A program made the position numbers and the translations under genes. The notes under the pieces are model-generated. The model had not been told where the DNA came from. It saw nothing but the letters and a program-made list of their open reading frames with translations, and searched no databases. Positions 1-10,733 of a stretch of 64,000 bases of DNA are shown here, piece by piece (positions within the stretch are counted from its first letter, which is position 1; every line of letters begins with the position of its first letter). Source of the DNA: Orthonyx spaldingii (lineage: Eukaryota > Chordata > Aves > Passeriformes > Orthonychidae); the NCBI GenBank assembly GCA_013397795.1, contig VZTJ01002496.1, forward strand, positions 396,542-460,541. The letters are read 5' to 3'.

Positions 1-791
1 TCTTCTTTATATCTAAATTAAAAGGCAAAACCATTTACAAATATGCCTGTTCCAAATGCAATATTATCAGATTGTTCTCTCTTCTATTCTCCTTTTTTGT
101 TTCTTGCCATCTTCAGATCTGGCGATGCTGAGGGTGGTTAGTTCATGACTCACATTTCCATCCAGCAGCATTTTTTTGTTCTCTTGTAATGCAATCAAAT
201 AGTCCTGTCCTGAATAATTTCCTTGTTTCTGCTTCATCTATGGATTTTCCGTAGCGGAGCATCAATTTCCAAACAAAGCTCTATTCAAAATGCAACTGAG
301 AAAGTTAGTGCACCAACCTCTTCTGAAAACACCTTTTTTCTTACAAACCCTTCCTGCTCCTCACTGCTTTGGTGACCTGTAATTGCCATTAATGGCAGCA
401 TATTTCTTTAGCAGTGAAATGGCAGAGAAAACAAATTTTCCTGTGTCCCCAGCTGGGTGTATGCCATTAGCTGGTCTTTCCAGGAATGAAGAAAATGCTC
501 CCATTGCCAGTCTGAGCATTGGGGTAATTCCCATAGTACAGAGCTCACTGCCCACAGCTGTACAAGTGATGAATGGTTTCAGCTCTGTCTGTAACTCTTT
601 TAAACCCAATGATATTAATTACATGGTCCAGGAAGGAAAGGTATCAGCACCCAATTTTGTGTTCTGCTTTCCTTCTCATGCAACCTCATTCCTTCCCTTT
701 CAAGGAACAGATGTCTAAGCAAGGATCTCTTCCTGCTGGCTGGCAGCCATTCCTTATCATCTGATGGCCAGCCATAGTTTGAGGAGAGGAA
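1..791. other. Unassigned sequence with overlapping open frames on both strands
   Basis: I recognise no repeat here. Between 361 and 718 both strands are open. The plus strand encodes 111 residues from 383. The minus strand encodes 82 residues ending near 361, with a hydrophobic middle. Neither matches a family I know. On the minus strand a CAG precedes the open part, but the pyrimidine tract before it is interrupted, so a splice acceptor is doubtful. It could be a decayed exon, an old processed pseudogene or chance. Confidence 0.3.
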
Positions 792-1530
792 ATAATCACA
801 GAACCACAGAAAGGTTTGGATTGGAAGGGACCTTAAAGATTATCCAGTTTCAAACCCCTGCCATGGCAGGGACACCTTCCACTGTCCCAGGGTGCTCCAA
901 GCCCCAGTGTCCAACCTGGCCTTGGACACTGCGAGGGATCCAGGGGCAGCCACAGCTTCTCTGGGCACCCTGTGCCAGGGCCTGCCCACCCTCCCAGGGA
1001 ACAATTCCTGCCCAATATCCCATCTATCCCTGCCCTCTGGCACTGGGAAGCCATTCCCTGTGTCCTGTCCCTCCATCCCTTGGAAAGAGTCTCTCTCCAT
1101 CTTTCTTGCAGCTCCTTCAGGTCCTGGAAGGCCACAATGAGGTCACCCCAGAGCTTCTCCTCTCCAGGCTGAACAATGCCAGCTCTCCCAGCCTTTCCTC
1201 CCAGCGGAGCTGCTCCATCCCTCTGATCATCCTGGAGCCTCCTCTGGGCTCTCTCGAGCAGCTCCAGGTGCTCCCTGTGCTGGGCCCCAGGGCTGGGGCA
1301 GCTCTGCAGGTGGGGTCTCACCTGAGCAGAGGGGCAGAATCCCCCCTCTCCTGCTGCCCACACTGTAGGCTCAGCCCAGGGCGTGGGTGGGTTCTGGGCC
1401 CCAGCTCTCACCCACAGCACCCCCAGGTCCTTCTCCAGGGCTGCTCCAGCTGCTCATCCCCAGCCTGGATTGACCCCAGGGGTTGCCCTGATCCAGGTGC
1501 AGCAGCAGCAGCACCTGGCCTGGCTAGTTG
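792..1530 (-). mobile_element. CR1 LINE 3' fragment (minus strand)
   Basis: The left edge carries the CR1 tail in reverse complement (TCACAGAACCACAGAA), followed by the conserved run around TTGGAAGGGACC. Going right it shows the CR1 phrases for the group-of-authors-standard 3' end: the tract with GGTGCTCCAAGCCCCAGTGT near 890, the region around 1,130-1,330 and the CCCCAGGTCCTTCTCC block near 1,425. It is a 5'-truncated copy, about 740 bp. The open frames of 301 and 195 residues across it are repeat sequence, mostly antisense, and should not be annotated as genes. Confidence 0.93.
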
Positions 1531-1764
1531 CTGTCAGCCTTTGAGCCTCACAGACCTAGAGCAGTTGGGCAGTCAGACACACGGCAATGCTGCCATCGGG
1601 ACACCCTGGCCTCACGCTGGTGTCACCTTCCAGCCAAGCTCTGCATTGACCCAGGTGGCTCAGGGCTGAATGTCCTCTATTAATAATTTGGGTTTAGTTA
1701 TTCTCCCTAAACAAGTGAATTCCAACCTGAGGGCAGAAATAAACCCAGCAGGATCCCAAGGCAC

Positions 1765-2355
1765 TGCATCCTCCAGACACCCCAACTTTATTGTTCTCAG
1801 GTGGATGAGCCCTGCAGGCATGGAACAAGCTGGCAGTGGCTCAGCTCAGTCAAGGCACACACAGCAGCCCAGGTTAGCACATCTTGTGAATGTGCCCCTG
1901 TCCTGGCCCTGGGGCTGGGCACAAGGAGTGGGGCTGGGCAGAGATAAGATGATGGGAGTCTAATCTGGCATAAAGAGAGGTAGGAAGGTGCAGGGGTGCA
2001 GTGGAGACTCAGAGGAGGTGGAGGGTGCAGGCTTGGAGCAGCTCAGTCTGCTTTTGGGTCCTGCCTTCACACTGGGAGGTGATGTGCCAGCACCTTACCC
2101 TTGAGAGTTCCTTGTGCACCTTGCCTCCCACGAGGAGGGTGACCCTCTTCCCCCTGAACTTCTCTGGCTCACAGGCAGCAGCTTGTGCTTGTGCTGAGCA
2201 GGCAAAGCTGTGTTGTTGCTGCTGCTGGGTGGGGTGGTGGCATTCAGAAACCCGTGCTCGTGATCCTCTGTCAGCTGGCATCACATCTCAGCTCACCAGG
2301 GCAAAGCCATGTCAGCAGAGTGATGCTGGATTCAGGGACATGCTTTTGTACCCTG
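1765..2355 (-). other. Possible small minus-strand transcription unit with poly(A) signal
   Basis: Read on the minus strand the order is: a TATA-like GGGTACAAAAGC (2,343-2,354), an ATG at 2,310-2,308, a donor after position 2,297 (CCCTG|GTGAGC), an acceptor CTTTGCCTGCTCAG before 2,193, an open segment 2,193-2,099 ending in a strong donor (AAGG|GTAAGG), a possible last acceptor CCATGCCTGCAG before 1,811, and AATAAA at 1,792-1,787 followed by GT-rich DNA. The segment reads through 91 codons (2,284-2,009) with a basic stretch near KFRGKRVTLLVGG. I do not recognise a protein, and the phases of the proposed first two exons do not join cleanly in that frame. It could be a small gene, a lncRNA or a coincidence of short signals. 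Confidence 0.22.
1787..1792 (-). terminator. Candidate poly(A) signal AATAAA, minus strand
   Basis: The minus strand reads GAGAACAATAAAGTTGGGG, a canonical hexamer with a GT-rich element within 20 bases downstream. This is the usual layout of a vertebrate cleavage site, which would fall near 1,765-1,775. There is no transcript evidence. Confidence 0.3.
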
Positions 2356-3621
2356 GGGGCCAAATCTCTTTAATCTCAGGGCACTGCCAGGCCCCTGCTG
2401 CTCCTTTTGAAGGGTGGGCTCTGCAGAGGCACTTTCTGCTCTTCTGGGCAGTCCTTTGCCTTCTGTGCATGTGAGCAGGGAGCAGTTTATTCTCACACGG
2501 AAAGCGACGGGCTTTTCCATAGCTGATGCCACATTTTGGTTAGCAATCAGAGAACTGGAAAAGGAATGACACATATAATTACTGCTTTCTGCAAAAAGGG
2601 CTGAATTCAGATCTTCTCCATGCTGTCCTAATGGAGAGAAAGGGACCATCTCCTAATATTTTTGATTCCTATCTGACTTGCATGTCATTCCAATTAGGGA
2701 CATGCCAACAGTTGTCGCTGGGAGGCCTATGGTGGCTTCTTGGTGTGGAGATCACCCTGCTGGTTCCTGCCTCCCCCTGTGAAAGGTGGCTATTTGAAGC
2801 TGCTCAGTGTGACCCCCTTGAGGCTGGGGTCAAAGTCTTTCCCAAGCCTGCTTTTCCATCTGGTTTGTTTGTTTAAATGGCTTATAATTAGGGTAGAGCC
2901 ACTGCCTGATTTCTGATGGGATAAGCCTATTCTCAATCAAACCAAAGCACAACTACATCTCCAAAACTGTGCTCTCACCTCTGTACTTGTGGCTTTCACT
3001 GCTCTGCTTTCCCAGCTTGCACTTGGGATATCAGTCCCGTTTGCTCACGTGTGGGGGACACGGCTCTCAGGAATCCTCAGTGCTCCACATGCTCTCCCCT
3101 CTGGCATGGCACTGTTTAAATGTGTGTGACACAGCCTGTTCTGCCAGAAAACACAGAAACCTCTGGGAATCCTAAGTGGTTTGACCTCTTTGCAAGCAGA
3201 GTTTCTGGTCTTGCAGTGTGGCTTCACTCTGTGCGGGCAATGTCATCAGCGTGGCCACCCCATAATTACGTGGTTGCCTTTCTGGAACGTGTCTGGCCCT
3301 TCCAGTTCTGGAGCAGCATGATCCCATGCAGCAAAACAGGCTGTGGCATGGCTTGGAGTTTCAAAAACCCAGAGGTAAATTCAGAAAGCCTCAAAATCCA
3401 GCCAAACTGGGTTTTCCAAGGGTAAAAGTAAATTTAAATAAGAGTTTCTTTTCCCACATAAGTAAGCGGAGAACAGAAACTACACAATGTGGACCTGTGC
3501 TCTATATATGGAAAGGTAAATTTCTGGGTTGTATTTTCACCAAAATACAGGCACAAAGAAAGCTCAAAGATTCAAGCATGCTCAATGCAAGGGACTATTC
3601 AAAATTGTGAATCACAGAAAG

Positions 3622-3890
3622 AACTGGACAGGACAAGAGGAAACAACTTCAAGCTGTGCCAGGGGAGGCTCAGGTTGGACACCAGCAGCAATTTCTCCAT
3701 GGAAAGGGCACTCAGGCCTTGGCAGGGGCTGCCCAGGGAGGTTTGGAGTCCCCATCCCTGGAGGTGTCCCAGGAAGGCCTGGACATGGCACTCAGTGCTC
3801 TGGGCTGGGGACAAGGTGGGCATTGGGCACAGCTGGGACTCCGTGGGCTGGGAGGTCTTTTCCAGCCCCAAGGATTCTGGGATTCTGTGA
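3622..3890 (+). mobile_element. CR1 LINE 3' end (plus strand), short-tail type
   Basis: A plus-strand, 5'-truncated copy of the CR1 type that carries GGGGCTGCCCAGGGAGG and the block about 100-200 bp before the end around GTGTCCCAGGAAGGCCTGGA. It ends with the tail GATTCTGGGATTCTGTG at 3,873-3,889. A tetranucleotide repeat follows about 13 bases later. Confidence 0.93.
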
Positions 3891-3902
3891 ACTGGCAAGA
3901 GC

Positions 3903-3925
3903 AATTAATTAATTAATTAATTAAT
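3903..3925. repeat. (AATT)n microsatellite next to a CR1 tail
   Basis: About six perfect AATT units, 13 bases after the last recognisable CR1 tail unit. It is self-complementary, so strand is undefined. Simple repeats often grow at LINE tails, though CR1 tails are normally octamers and not tetramers. Confidence 0.9.
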
Positions 3926-3989
3926 CCAGTGCCATTCTTTTTAGTATGGTTCTGTCAGATGGGGTTTGGGCTCGGATGGCCAAAAAAAG

Positions 3990-4115
3990 AAACCCGTGGT
4001 AAGGAAGTTTGCTGACAGCACAAAGCTTGACAGTGCCCCAGGACAGAGAACAAATCAGAGATAGGATGAAGTTTAACAGGGAGAAATTCTTGCAGCACGC
4101 AGGGATTTCTGCTGC
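3990..4115 (+). mobile_element. Possible very old CR1 ORF2 remnant
   Basis: The run from AAGTTTGCTGACAGCACAAA to the phrase ATGAAGTTTAACAGGGAGAA resembles the CR1 region that encodes the end of the reverse transcriptase (a FADD-like turn and 'K-F-N' motif) but is strongly diverged and not in one frame. It may be unrelated. Confidence 0.4.
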
Positions 4116-5570
4116 AAACTCATCAGCTCAGAAAGACAAAGGAAGAGAAAGGCTTGAACAGAGCAGCAGAGCTCCAGGCGGCCGTGAGCCCTCGGTGTGG
4201 CACGGCCATGTAATGGCAAACAGGAGTTTGAGGCAGGCCAGAAGTGACATTCCCAGGACACAGGGAGAGATTGGCACTCCCCACAGTGGGTGGCCACAGC
4301 CACAGCCAGCCACGGGCAGCACTGCAGGGAGCACTGCTGGATGGTGCACAGCTAATGAGAGGCACTATGATGGCTGCACACCAGACGGGGAACACGGACC
4401 GGACAGCAGGGGATTCCCAGCTGCAAAGGGACGCTTTGGGAGCAGCCTTCCAGCAGGAAATCACCCCACTGACCTCAAGATGAACTTAGCAATCTCGGTG
4501 AGAGGAAGGAGGTGCTTTGCCTGCCTCTGATGGCACACACTGCTCTTGGTGAGACTGGATGTTTCCATCCTGTGTCCTGTTTTATTTCTAGTCTGCTTCT
4601 AACCAGAGGTTCCAGCCTGCAGCACTGTTGTACAACCCAGCTCTTCCCCAGGACAACAGGGTGTTATATTAACAACAATAGGGTGACTTCCCCTGACCAG
4701 TGCCATCCATCACCACAGCAAAACAGCTCTTTTCTGAAAGAGCTTCAGAAAAGTTCAGTGTCAGGAGTTGGCATGAAACGAATCCGACTGTATCACACTG
4801 CATTCAAAGCCACATCTTGTTAAATCATTCAGGACGAAAGATTGCAAACGGGGGCAGTTTGCCAAGTTACTCAGCAGATGTACAGTCACGGCTGGTCAGC
4901 AGCTTTCTAAAATTACCACAGTCATCTAAGACAGATTTTCTTCATGACCGAGGCAGCTTTTTAATAGATTCAGTAAACAAAATGTTGTCTGGTAACATTT
5001 CTCCTAATTCTAAGGCAGTAAATTATTCTTGTGATACTGCTTTTCAATTCCTTCTACATTTTCTATTCCTGTTCAGAATTTTTATTTTCTTCAAACAAAT
5101 GTTGATCACCATCAGTCACCCTTAGAAGAGCCAAGGCCACGTTAACTTCTCTCTGATTGTAGAAGGCTGGTTTATAGGGATTTATTTCGAGACATTTGGA
5201 GGCAATTTAAGTACTGTTCAAAATTTCTTTCGTATCTGGACTAGTTAACTTTTGTCACTTTATTTTTTCCATGGGAAGTAACAACTCACTGCTGCTCATT
5301 TTGCTTCTGTGCCTACTCTTCACTGCCCAGTTTTATGAAGCCTAGCTTTCATCTCCTCTAGATCTGAGAGATGGTGAGGCATTAGGAAGCCAAAGAAATT
5401 ACTGTACTTGCCAATACACTCACACAAGATGAGAAGCAAATACCAAGAGTGAACTCCCAGTCCCTTCAGGGTTAGAATGAAGACAGGCGCTTATTTTGTC
5501 CTCCCCAAAGTCTGCAGCCATGCCAAAAGTACATCATGGCTTTGGAAGCAAGGGCAGTCCATATCAGTTG
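4116..5570. other. Unassigned non-coding sequence
   Basis: No repeat or exon I can support. A 173-codon frame covers 4,009-4,530, but its left part overlaps the possible CR1 remnant and its composition gives no family signal. The right half (4,850-5,560) is AT-richer with no long frame. Confidence 0.5.
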
Positions 5571-6427
5571 TCATAGAACCGCAGAATTCCAGAATCATGT
5601 AGGTGGGAAAAGCGCTCCCAGCCCACGGAGTCCAAGCTGTGCCCAATGCCCACCTTGTCCCCAGCCCAGAGCTCTGAGTGCCACGTCCAGGCCTTCCTGG
5701 GACACCTCCAGGGATGGGGACTCCAAACTTCCCTGGGCAGCCCCTGCCAAGGCCTGAGCACCCTTTCCATGGAGAAATTGCTGCTGGTGTCCAACCTGAG
5801 CCTCCCCTGGCCCAGCCTGAGGCCGTTTCCCCTTGTCCTGTCCCTGTGCCCTGGGAGCAGAGCCCGACCCCCCCGGCTGCCCCCTCCTGTCAGGGAGTTG
5901 TGCAGAGCCACAAGGGCCCCTGAGCCTCCTTTTCTCCAGGCTGAGCCCCTTTCCCAGCTCCCTCAGCTGCTCCTGGGGCTCCAGCCCCTTCCCAGCTCCG
6001 TTCCCTGCCCTGGACACGCTCCAGCCCCTCCAGGGCTCTCTGGCCGGGAGGGCCCAGAACTGGACACAGCCCTCGAGGTCCCTCAGCAGGGCCAGCACAG
6101 GGGACGGGCCCTGCCCTGGGCCTGTGGCCACCCCATGGCTGGCACAGCCCAGGGCCATTGGCCTCGTGCCCCCTGGGCACCCCTGGGCTCCTGTCCAGCC
6201 GCTGGCACAGCACCCCCAGGGCCTTTCCGCACGGGCCCTTTCCAGCCCCTCTGCCCCAGCCTGGAGCTGCAGGGCTTGGGCTGAGCCCAGGACAGGACCC
6301 GGCCCTTGGCCTTGCTGAACCTCAGCCCACGGATCCAGCCTAGATCCCTCTAGAGCTTCCTGCCCCCAGCACATCCACACTGCCACCCAGCCTGTGCTGT
6401 CTGTGAAGTTACTGAGGGCACACTTGG
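5571..6427 (-). mobile_element. CR1 LINE fragment, about 860 bp (minus strand), young
   Basis: The left end is the tail in reverse complement (TCATAGAACCGCAGAATTCC). The copy then runs through the same 3' region as the copies at 20,018 and 45,217, with very few differences. It continues further 5' than those, through the block around CTTGGCCTTGCTGAACCTCA (6,307-6,326), to the 'ACTGAGGGCACA' block at about 6,420. The apparent frames of 263, 212 and 161 residues are this element. Confidence 0.95.
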
Positions 6428-7340
6428 TAACTCACACTCAAACTGACTGAAATCTGTTCCCTGCGCTCACAGTCTGTTTGTTTTCGGCTCTTACATATTG
6501 TGTAGTTTTTATGTTTCCCAGGCAGTGTGGCTTGCAAACAAAGCATATAATCCATTTATACTTTTGGTAAGGTTTTGCCCCCCTCAAAGCCAGGCTGAGG
6601 CTGGTGGCAAACAGAGTTTTGCAAAGATGTTTTGCTCCCAGCTCTGCCCAGGGCTCAGCTGATCCTGTGTTTCAGAGCACAGGTTCCACTAAGGGGAATG
6701 AAGCAGCACTCATCGGGCTCTTTCTTTTAGCACCGTTAGCAGTTACAGCACAAAAGGCAAATGAACAGAAAGAGACATTCAGCTGGGGCTAGCTGAGTCT
6801 TAGTCTTTTGTCTGGAAAATCCTTAACTTCCCCATTGAGGACTGGGGTAACAAATTAGACTTTTGTCTGCTTGCCCTCCCAAATCACCACGTGTCAGTAA
6901 CACCATGAGCTTCGATAAAGGAAAAGGGAGATGCAGGCTGGGCTTACCATTCATTAAGGTAAAGTCATTTAGTCTTCTTTACACAGGGTTGAAATGTGCT
7001 CCCAGTGCAGCAGTGCTGGGGCACGGACCTGGAGACAGCAAGGGTTGGAGAAAGGGTGCTGCCATGTCCTGCTTTGGGAATGACTTTGAGTCCTGTGCTG
7101 AAAACAGAAAGCTGTGAAAATCATCTTATTTTCTTTAGGTGTGTATGGACAATCCATTCAAACTCAAAATTAAACAATGAATGGGATGTTTTACCCCTCT
7201 TCAGGATCCTTGGCAGAGTCTGGTTACAGAGAGGTCAAAGCCACTACTTTCCTGGTAGTGACAGTGCTGGGATGATGGCCCTGGCCCCAGCCTGCAGCTG
7301 GGGGGTTCAGGGTGGATGTGGGGTGGCACACCTTCCATGA
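6428..7340. other. Unassigned non-coding sequence
   Basis: Single-copy looking sequence with mid GC content. I find no exon with a recognisable product, no repeat and no RNA gene. Confidence 0.5.
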
Positions 7341-7425
7341 AATCCCACAGCCACAGAGTCATTGTGGCTGGAAAAGGCCTCCAAGGTCTCCAGCCTTTGA
7401 TGGATTACCACCATGCCCACTAAGC
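7341..7425 (-). mobile_element. Short CR1 3' fragment, different subtype
   Basis: It starts AATCCCACAGCCACAGAGTC and continues with GGAAAAGGCCTCCAAGGTCT and an ACCACCATGCCCACTAAGCC run. This is the CR1 subtype in which the 3' end reads 'GGTTGGAAAAGACCTCCAAG'. Only about 85 bp are recognisable. Confidence 0.8.
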
Positions 7426-8865
7426 CAGCAGCGCTGGGACAGACACTAGGTTTAGGAGGGCTTGGGAACCTCCTTGAAACAGCCCATGAATGAGGGAGCA
7501 GTGCAACACTGCATGGAAGAGATGGAAAGCTTCCTTTGAAGCAAAACAGGGGAAGGTATTACTCAAATTCCTCAGACTGCTTGGCAGGAAAAATAGTGAC
7601 CCAGGGAAGTTTTCTGTGGTATTGTGGCTGAGGAAACAAACCTCTGTGCACAGAAACAAGCTCCACGTGGGAGGTGCTGCCTGATAACATGGTCAAGCCC
7701 CAGCAGTTTTCTTCTTGCTTTCTGTCAGAGGTTACAGGGGCTGTGGTGGTTTTGTTGAGGGCGCTGAGCCAGTCCATTCAGGAGCCTTGAATGCCGGCTT
7801 TAGAGTTTCACAAGCAGCAGGGTCTCTTTTTTAATCACTGTTCTTATGTCTGGGGAAACAGCGCTGTGTAGAACGGAGTTCTTATTTCTCTTGGCTTTCC
7901 TGACAGCTACCCTGCTTGAATGCCTGTGTTTGTTTCACTTCTGTCAGGATAAAATCTCTTCTTTTTGGCAGATTTCCCATGCTGGAATTCACTTTTGCAG
8001 TTGATACATTAATGGCGCATGGCTGCGTATTGATTTTGTAAAACCTTTTACTTAAAATGCCAGTATAATAATTTACTGTGCTTGTCATTGGATCTCTTTT
8101 TGCTCAGGCACTCCCTGCACTTCTTGAGCTGTGGATGTGAAATAAGGCTCACTGAAATTTGGTAGGATGTGAGCTGCAGCATTGGCTGTACCAGGTGTTA
8201 GTACCCAAACCCATCACTTGGCAAGTTGCAGTGCCTCTCCTCTATAAGGTGCTGTTACACGTGTTCACTACATCAACACAGACACCTTTGTGGAAAATGT
8301 TCTTCAGCAGACCCACAACCTGTGACTGTTGAATACATTCACTTGTGAACTGATTTTGAGTAAAAAGGGAGTCTTATACCCATTTATCATAATGAAAAGA
8401 ATTCCTTAAGCACTATGGAAAACAGCCACCTACAATTATCAGTCAGTAATTTGAAATGCCAGTTGCTTTCCTTGCTGACACAGAAAATATATGTCTATGC
8501 GTGTGATAAAGGTATTTAATGATCACGTGCTGCATTAACAGGACAGGAAAATTAATCCTATCCAATATAAAAGTATAAATATCATTAGCTGAACCAAGAT
8601 GAATGTGACGTTCTTGGTGAGTGAGTCTATTTTTGGAAAATCATGGGGTTGGAATAAGATTAAAAAAAGAGGTGACACTTGGCTGTTCTAACTAACTGTA
8701 AAATATTCCCTTTTCCACTAAGAGGTTGCAGCTTGTTCCTTTCATAAAGCCTCTGGTTTAGCCTCTCTATAATTTCAACCTGAGAGAAACTTCAGGGTTG
8801 AAGCAGACCCTCTGACTACAAACAGTAGAGTTTGTAGGGGGAGTAGTTTTAGATCAAGTACGAGG
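7426..8865. other. Unassigned non-coding sequence
   Basis: No repeat, exon or RNA gene recognised. Becomes AT-rich from about 8,300, with a run of short homeodomain-like TAAT sites but no clear cluster. Confidence 0.5.
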
Positions 8866-9078
8866 AAGGAATCCTTCTCTGTGAGGGTGGGCAGGCCCTG
8901 GCACAGGGTGCCCAGAGCAGCTGTGGCTGCCCCTGGATCCCTGGCAGTGTCCAAGGCCAGGTGGGACACTGGGGCTTGGAGCATCCTGGGACAGTGGAAA
9001 GTGTCCCTGCCCAAGGCAGGGGGTGGAATGAGATGAGCTTTAAGGTCTGTTCCAACCCAAACCATTCCAGGATTTGAT
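8866..9078 (+). mobile_element. CR1 LINE 3' end (plus strand)
   Basis: Contains GAGGGTGGGCAGGCCCTGGC, the phrase GGCTTGGAGCATCCTGGGAC and the end TTCCAACCCAAACCATTCC, followed by a decayed tail. It is a 5'-truncated copy of about 210 bp of the same subtype as 792-1,530, in the opposite orientation. Confidence 0.93.
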
Positions 9079-10315
9079 CGAACAATGTTGCTTATTTTTG
9101 TGGAGCAAGTTTACAAAGCAGCTCAACTTCTGGCACCCTTACCATGTCCCTAGACCTCCGAGACTACTTAAATTTCTCATATGGTAAAATTCATTCAGCT
9201 AGACTTAGCCAAGACTGTTGTTTATCTCATGGAATATTTTAAAAGCCAATCTGTTCCCTCCGTTGTTGGTGTATTTTTACTCTGATTTAAATAGACGCAG
9301 AACAAAGCACTTGTGGTCTGTGTGTTTAATGGGCTGTGTGTTTAAAGATCCTGCCCTGCCTTTTCTGGTCCTATCAAAGCTGCTGATGGCAGCCTGAATA
9401 TCCTTTTGCAGCTTCTGTAGCCATCATAAATCTTCCTGCTAATGAATAAGGGCGTTCCTCAGAGTTTATTTAACCAGGAGAAATGCTGGTTGCATTTGAA
9501 GCTATCACACCATTATGATTTTAAGCCCCCGTACATCTTGCACAAGGAAAACACACTTTGCAAAAGATGGATCCCGCCTGCCAGGGTCAGAGATCTCCTC
9601 CTGGAGGTTTCCTGACTCTGATGCATGCTGGCATTTGGCTGCTGAGGCGGCAGCAGCAGCGTCAGGGAGCCCACTCCAGCACGAGTGGTGGGAACAAGGG
9701 CTAATTCATTCCTGGGAATAACTTTGAGCTGACACACAAAGTCAGTGCTTCTCCTGGCTCAGGGAAGCCAGCTAATTCTTCCAAGGCCTCAGAGTAGGTT
9801 ATTTTTCGCTGGAGATGACCATGGGCTGTTAAACACCAATGGGACCTGTGAGAAGCCCTGTGTCACCAGCAGAGTCCTGCTGCAGCAGCTCTGTGCTCCA
9901 TATGGGTCTCCACACCAGACTCCTCGTGCCCATTCCTGTAGGAACTACACTTGCACCACAGCCCCCAGGGCATGGAGATAACAAAGCTTTCAGTGGGCTT
10001 TGAAAGAAGCCACAGAAGAACCTTTCTAAGGTAACAGACACTATATATATATACATGTATACACATGATTTTGTTTGCTGCTGCCAAGCAGATCAGGGCA
10101 GGAGGCAAACCCACCTATGCTCCCCTTGATTGGGGAGAAGGGTTCAGCAAATCAAAGGCAGGATTTGGCCACTGATGTGTTTGAATACAGTAGGTGGCAG
10201 ATCTTAGGTGGAGAAAAAATGTTCTTTAATCAGTATCTTTTACTTTATCACCATTAACTCTGTTATGCTAATACAGTGTTACTGATTAAAGACCCTGAGT
10301 TTCCTTGTAATAGTC
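9079..10315. other. Unassigned non-coding sequence
   Basis: No repeat family or exon recognised. A short (TA)n run lies at 10,042-10,053. The rest is single-copy looking. Confidence 0.5.
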
Positions 10316-10321
10316 CTGAAT
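10316..10321. repeat. Target-site duplication CTGAAT, left copy
   Basis: CTGAAT directly precedes the LTR and recurs directly after it at 10,728-10,733. A 6-bp duplication is what ERVK-like (class II) elements usually make. Confidence 0.8.
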
Positions 10322-10727
10322 TGTAGCTTTCCTGTTTCCTCAATGGGCTCCTCCAGGCCACCGAGTCTAGCCCCTGAAACTCCCTGCCCCGGGAGCTCCG
10401 ATCCTGGGCCGGGCGGTGGCTGCTCCAGGCAGGTAAAGACACTCGTACTAGTTGCGTTTATCAGAGTCCTTTATTCTCCCTCACGGAGGGAAAAACGGAT
10501 AACCAGATGTGTAGTGGACAACGTGGCCAGACTGATCCAGCCCCCTTCTCGCCCCTGTCCTTTATGCCCCCTCTCCCTGGTGGGCAAGGCCAGAGGCAAG
10601 CCAATAGGCAAATGACGAGCCCGTGACAACTGGCCAGTCCTGGGTGAACAGGGGAAGGACAGGCAGAATGAAGAGCGGTGAGTGGCCAGACCAGCAGGAT
10701 GTCCCTGGCGGTCTGCACACTACCACA
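10322..10727 (-). mobile_element. Solo LTR of an endogenous retrovirus, copy 1 (406 bp)
   Basis: On the minus strand it begins TGTGGTAGTGTGC and ends GGAAAGCTACA, so it has TG...CA ends. A TATA-like CATAAA lies at 10,566-10,561 and AATAAA at 10,475-10,470, in the order expected for U3, R and U5. It is flanked by 6-bp direct repeats (CTGAAT). A second copy of the same LTR lies 3.06 kb away in the same orientation with a different duplication. No retroviral gene is visible between them, so each is a solo LTR left by recombination and not the two ends of one provirus. Confidence 0.88.
10470..10475 (-). promoter_or_regulatory. LTR poly(A) signal (copy 1)
   Basis: AATAAA on the minus strand, about 90 bases downstream of the TATA-like CATAAA. 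This places the R region in between. The same signal is kept in copy 2 at 13,541-13,536. Confidence 0.7.
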
Positions 10728-10733
10728 CTGAAT
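10728..10733. repeat. Target-site duplication CTGAAT, right copy
   Basis: Matches 10,316-10,321 exactly and abuts the LTR end ACCACA. The match may extend to CTGAATTG if the LTR edge is placed two bases later. Confidence 0.8.

Larger units (their letters stand above)
1531..3621. other. Unassigned sequence with a possible minus-strand gene end
   Basis: No repeat recognised. The left part (1,765-2,360) has, on the minus strand, a TATA-like element, an ATG followed by a splice donor, an open 95-bp exon-like segment and an AATAAA signal with a GT-rich flank; it is listed separately. From 2,480 to 3,600 I see nothing I can name. Confidence 0.4.

Noticed and set aside
764..1669. A 301-codon open frame, the longest in the window
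   Set aside because: It lies mostly over a minus-strand CR1 copy and is read in antisense. The same frame reappears over the copy at 60,107-60,770.
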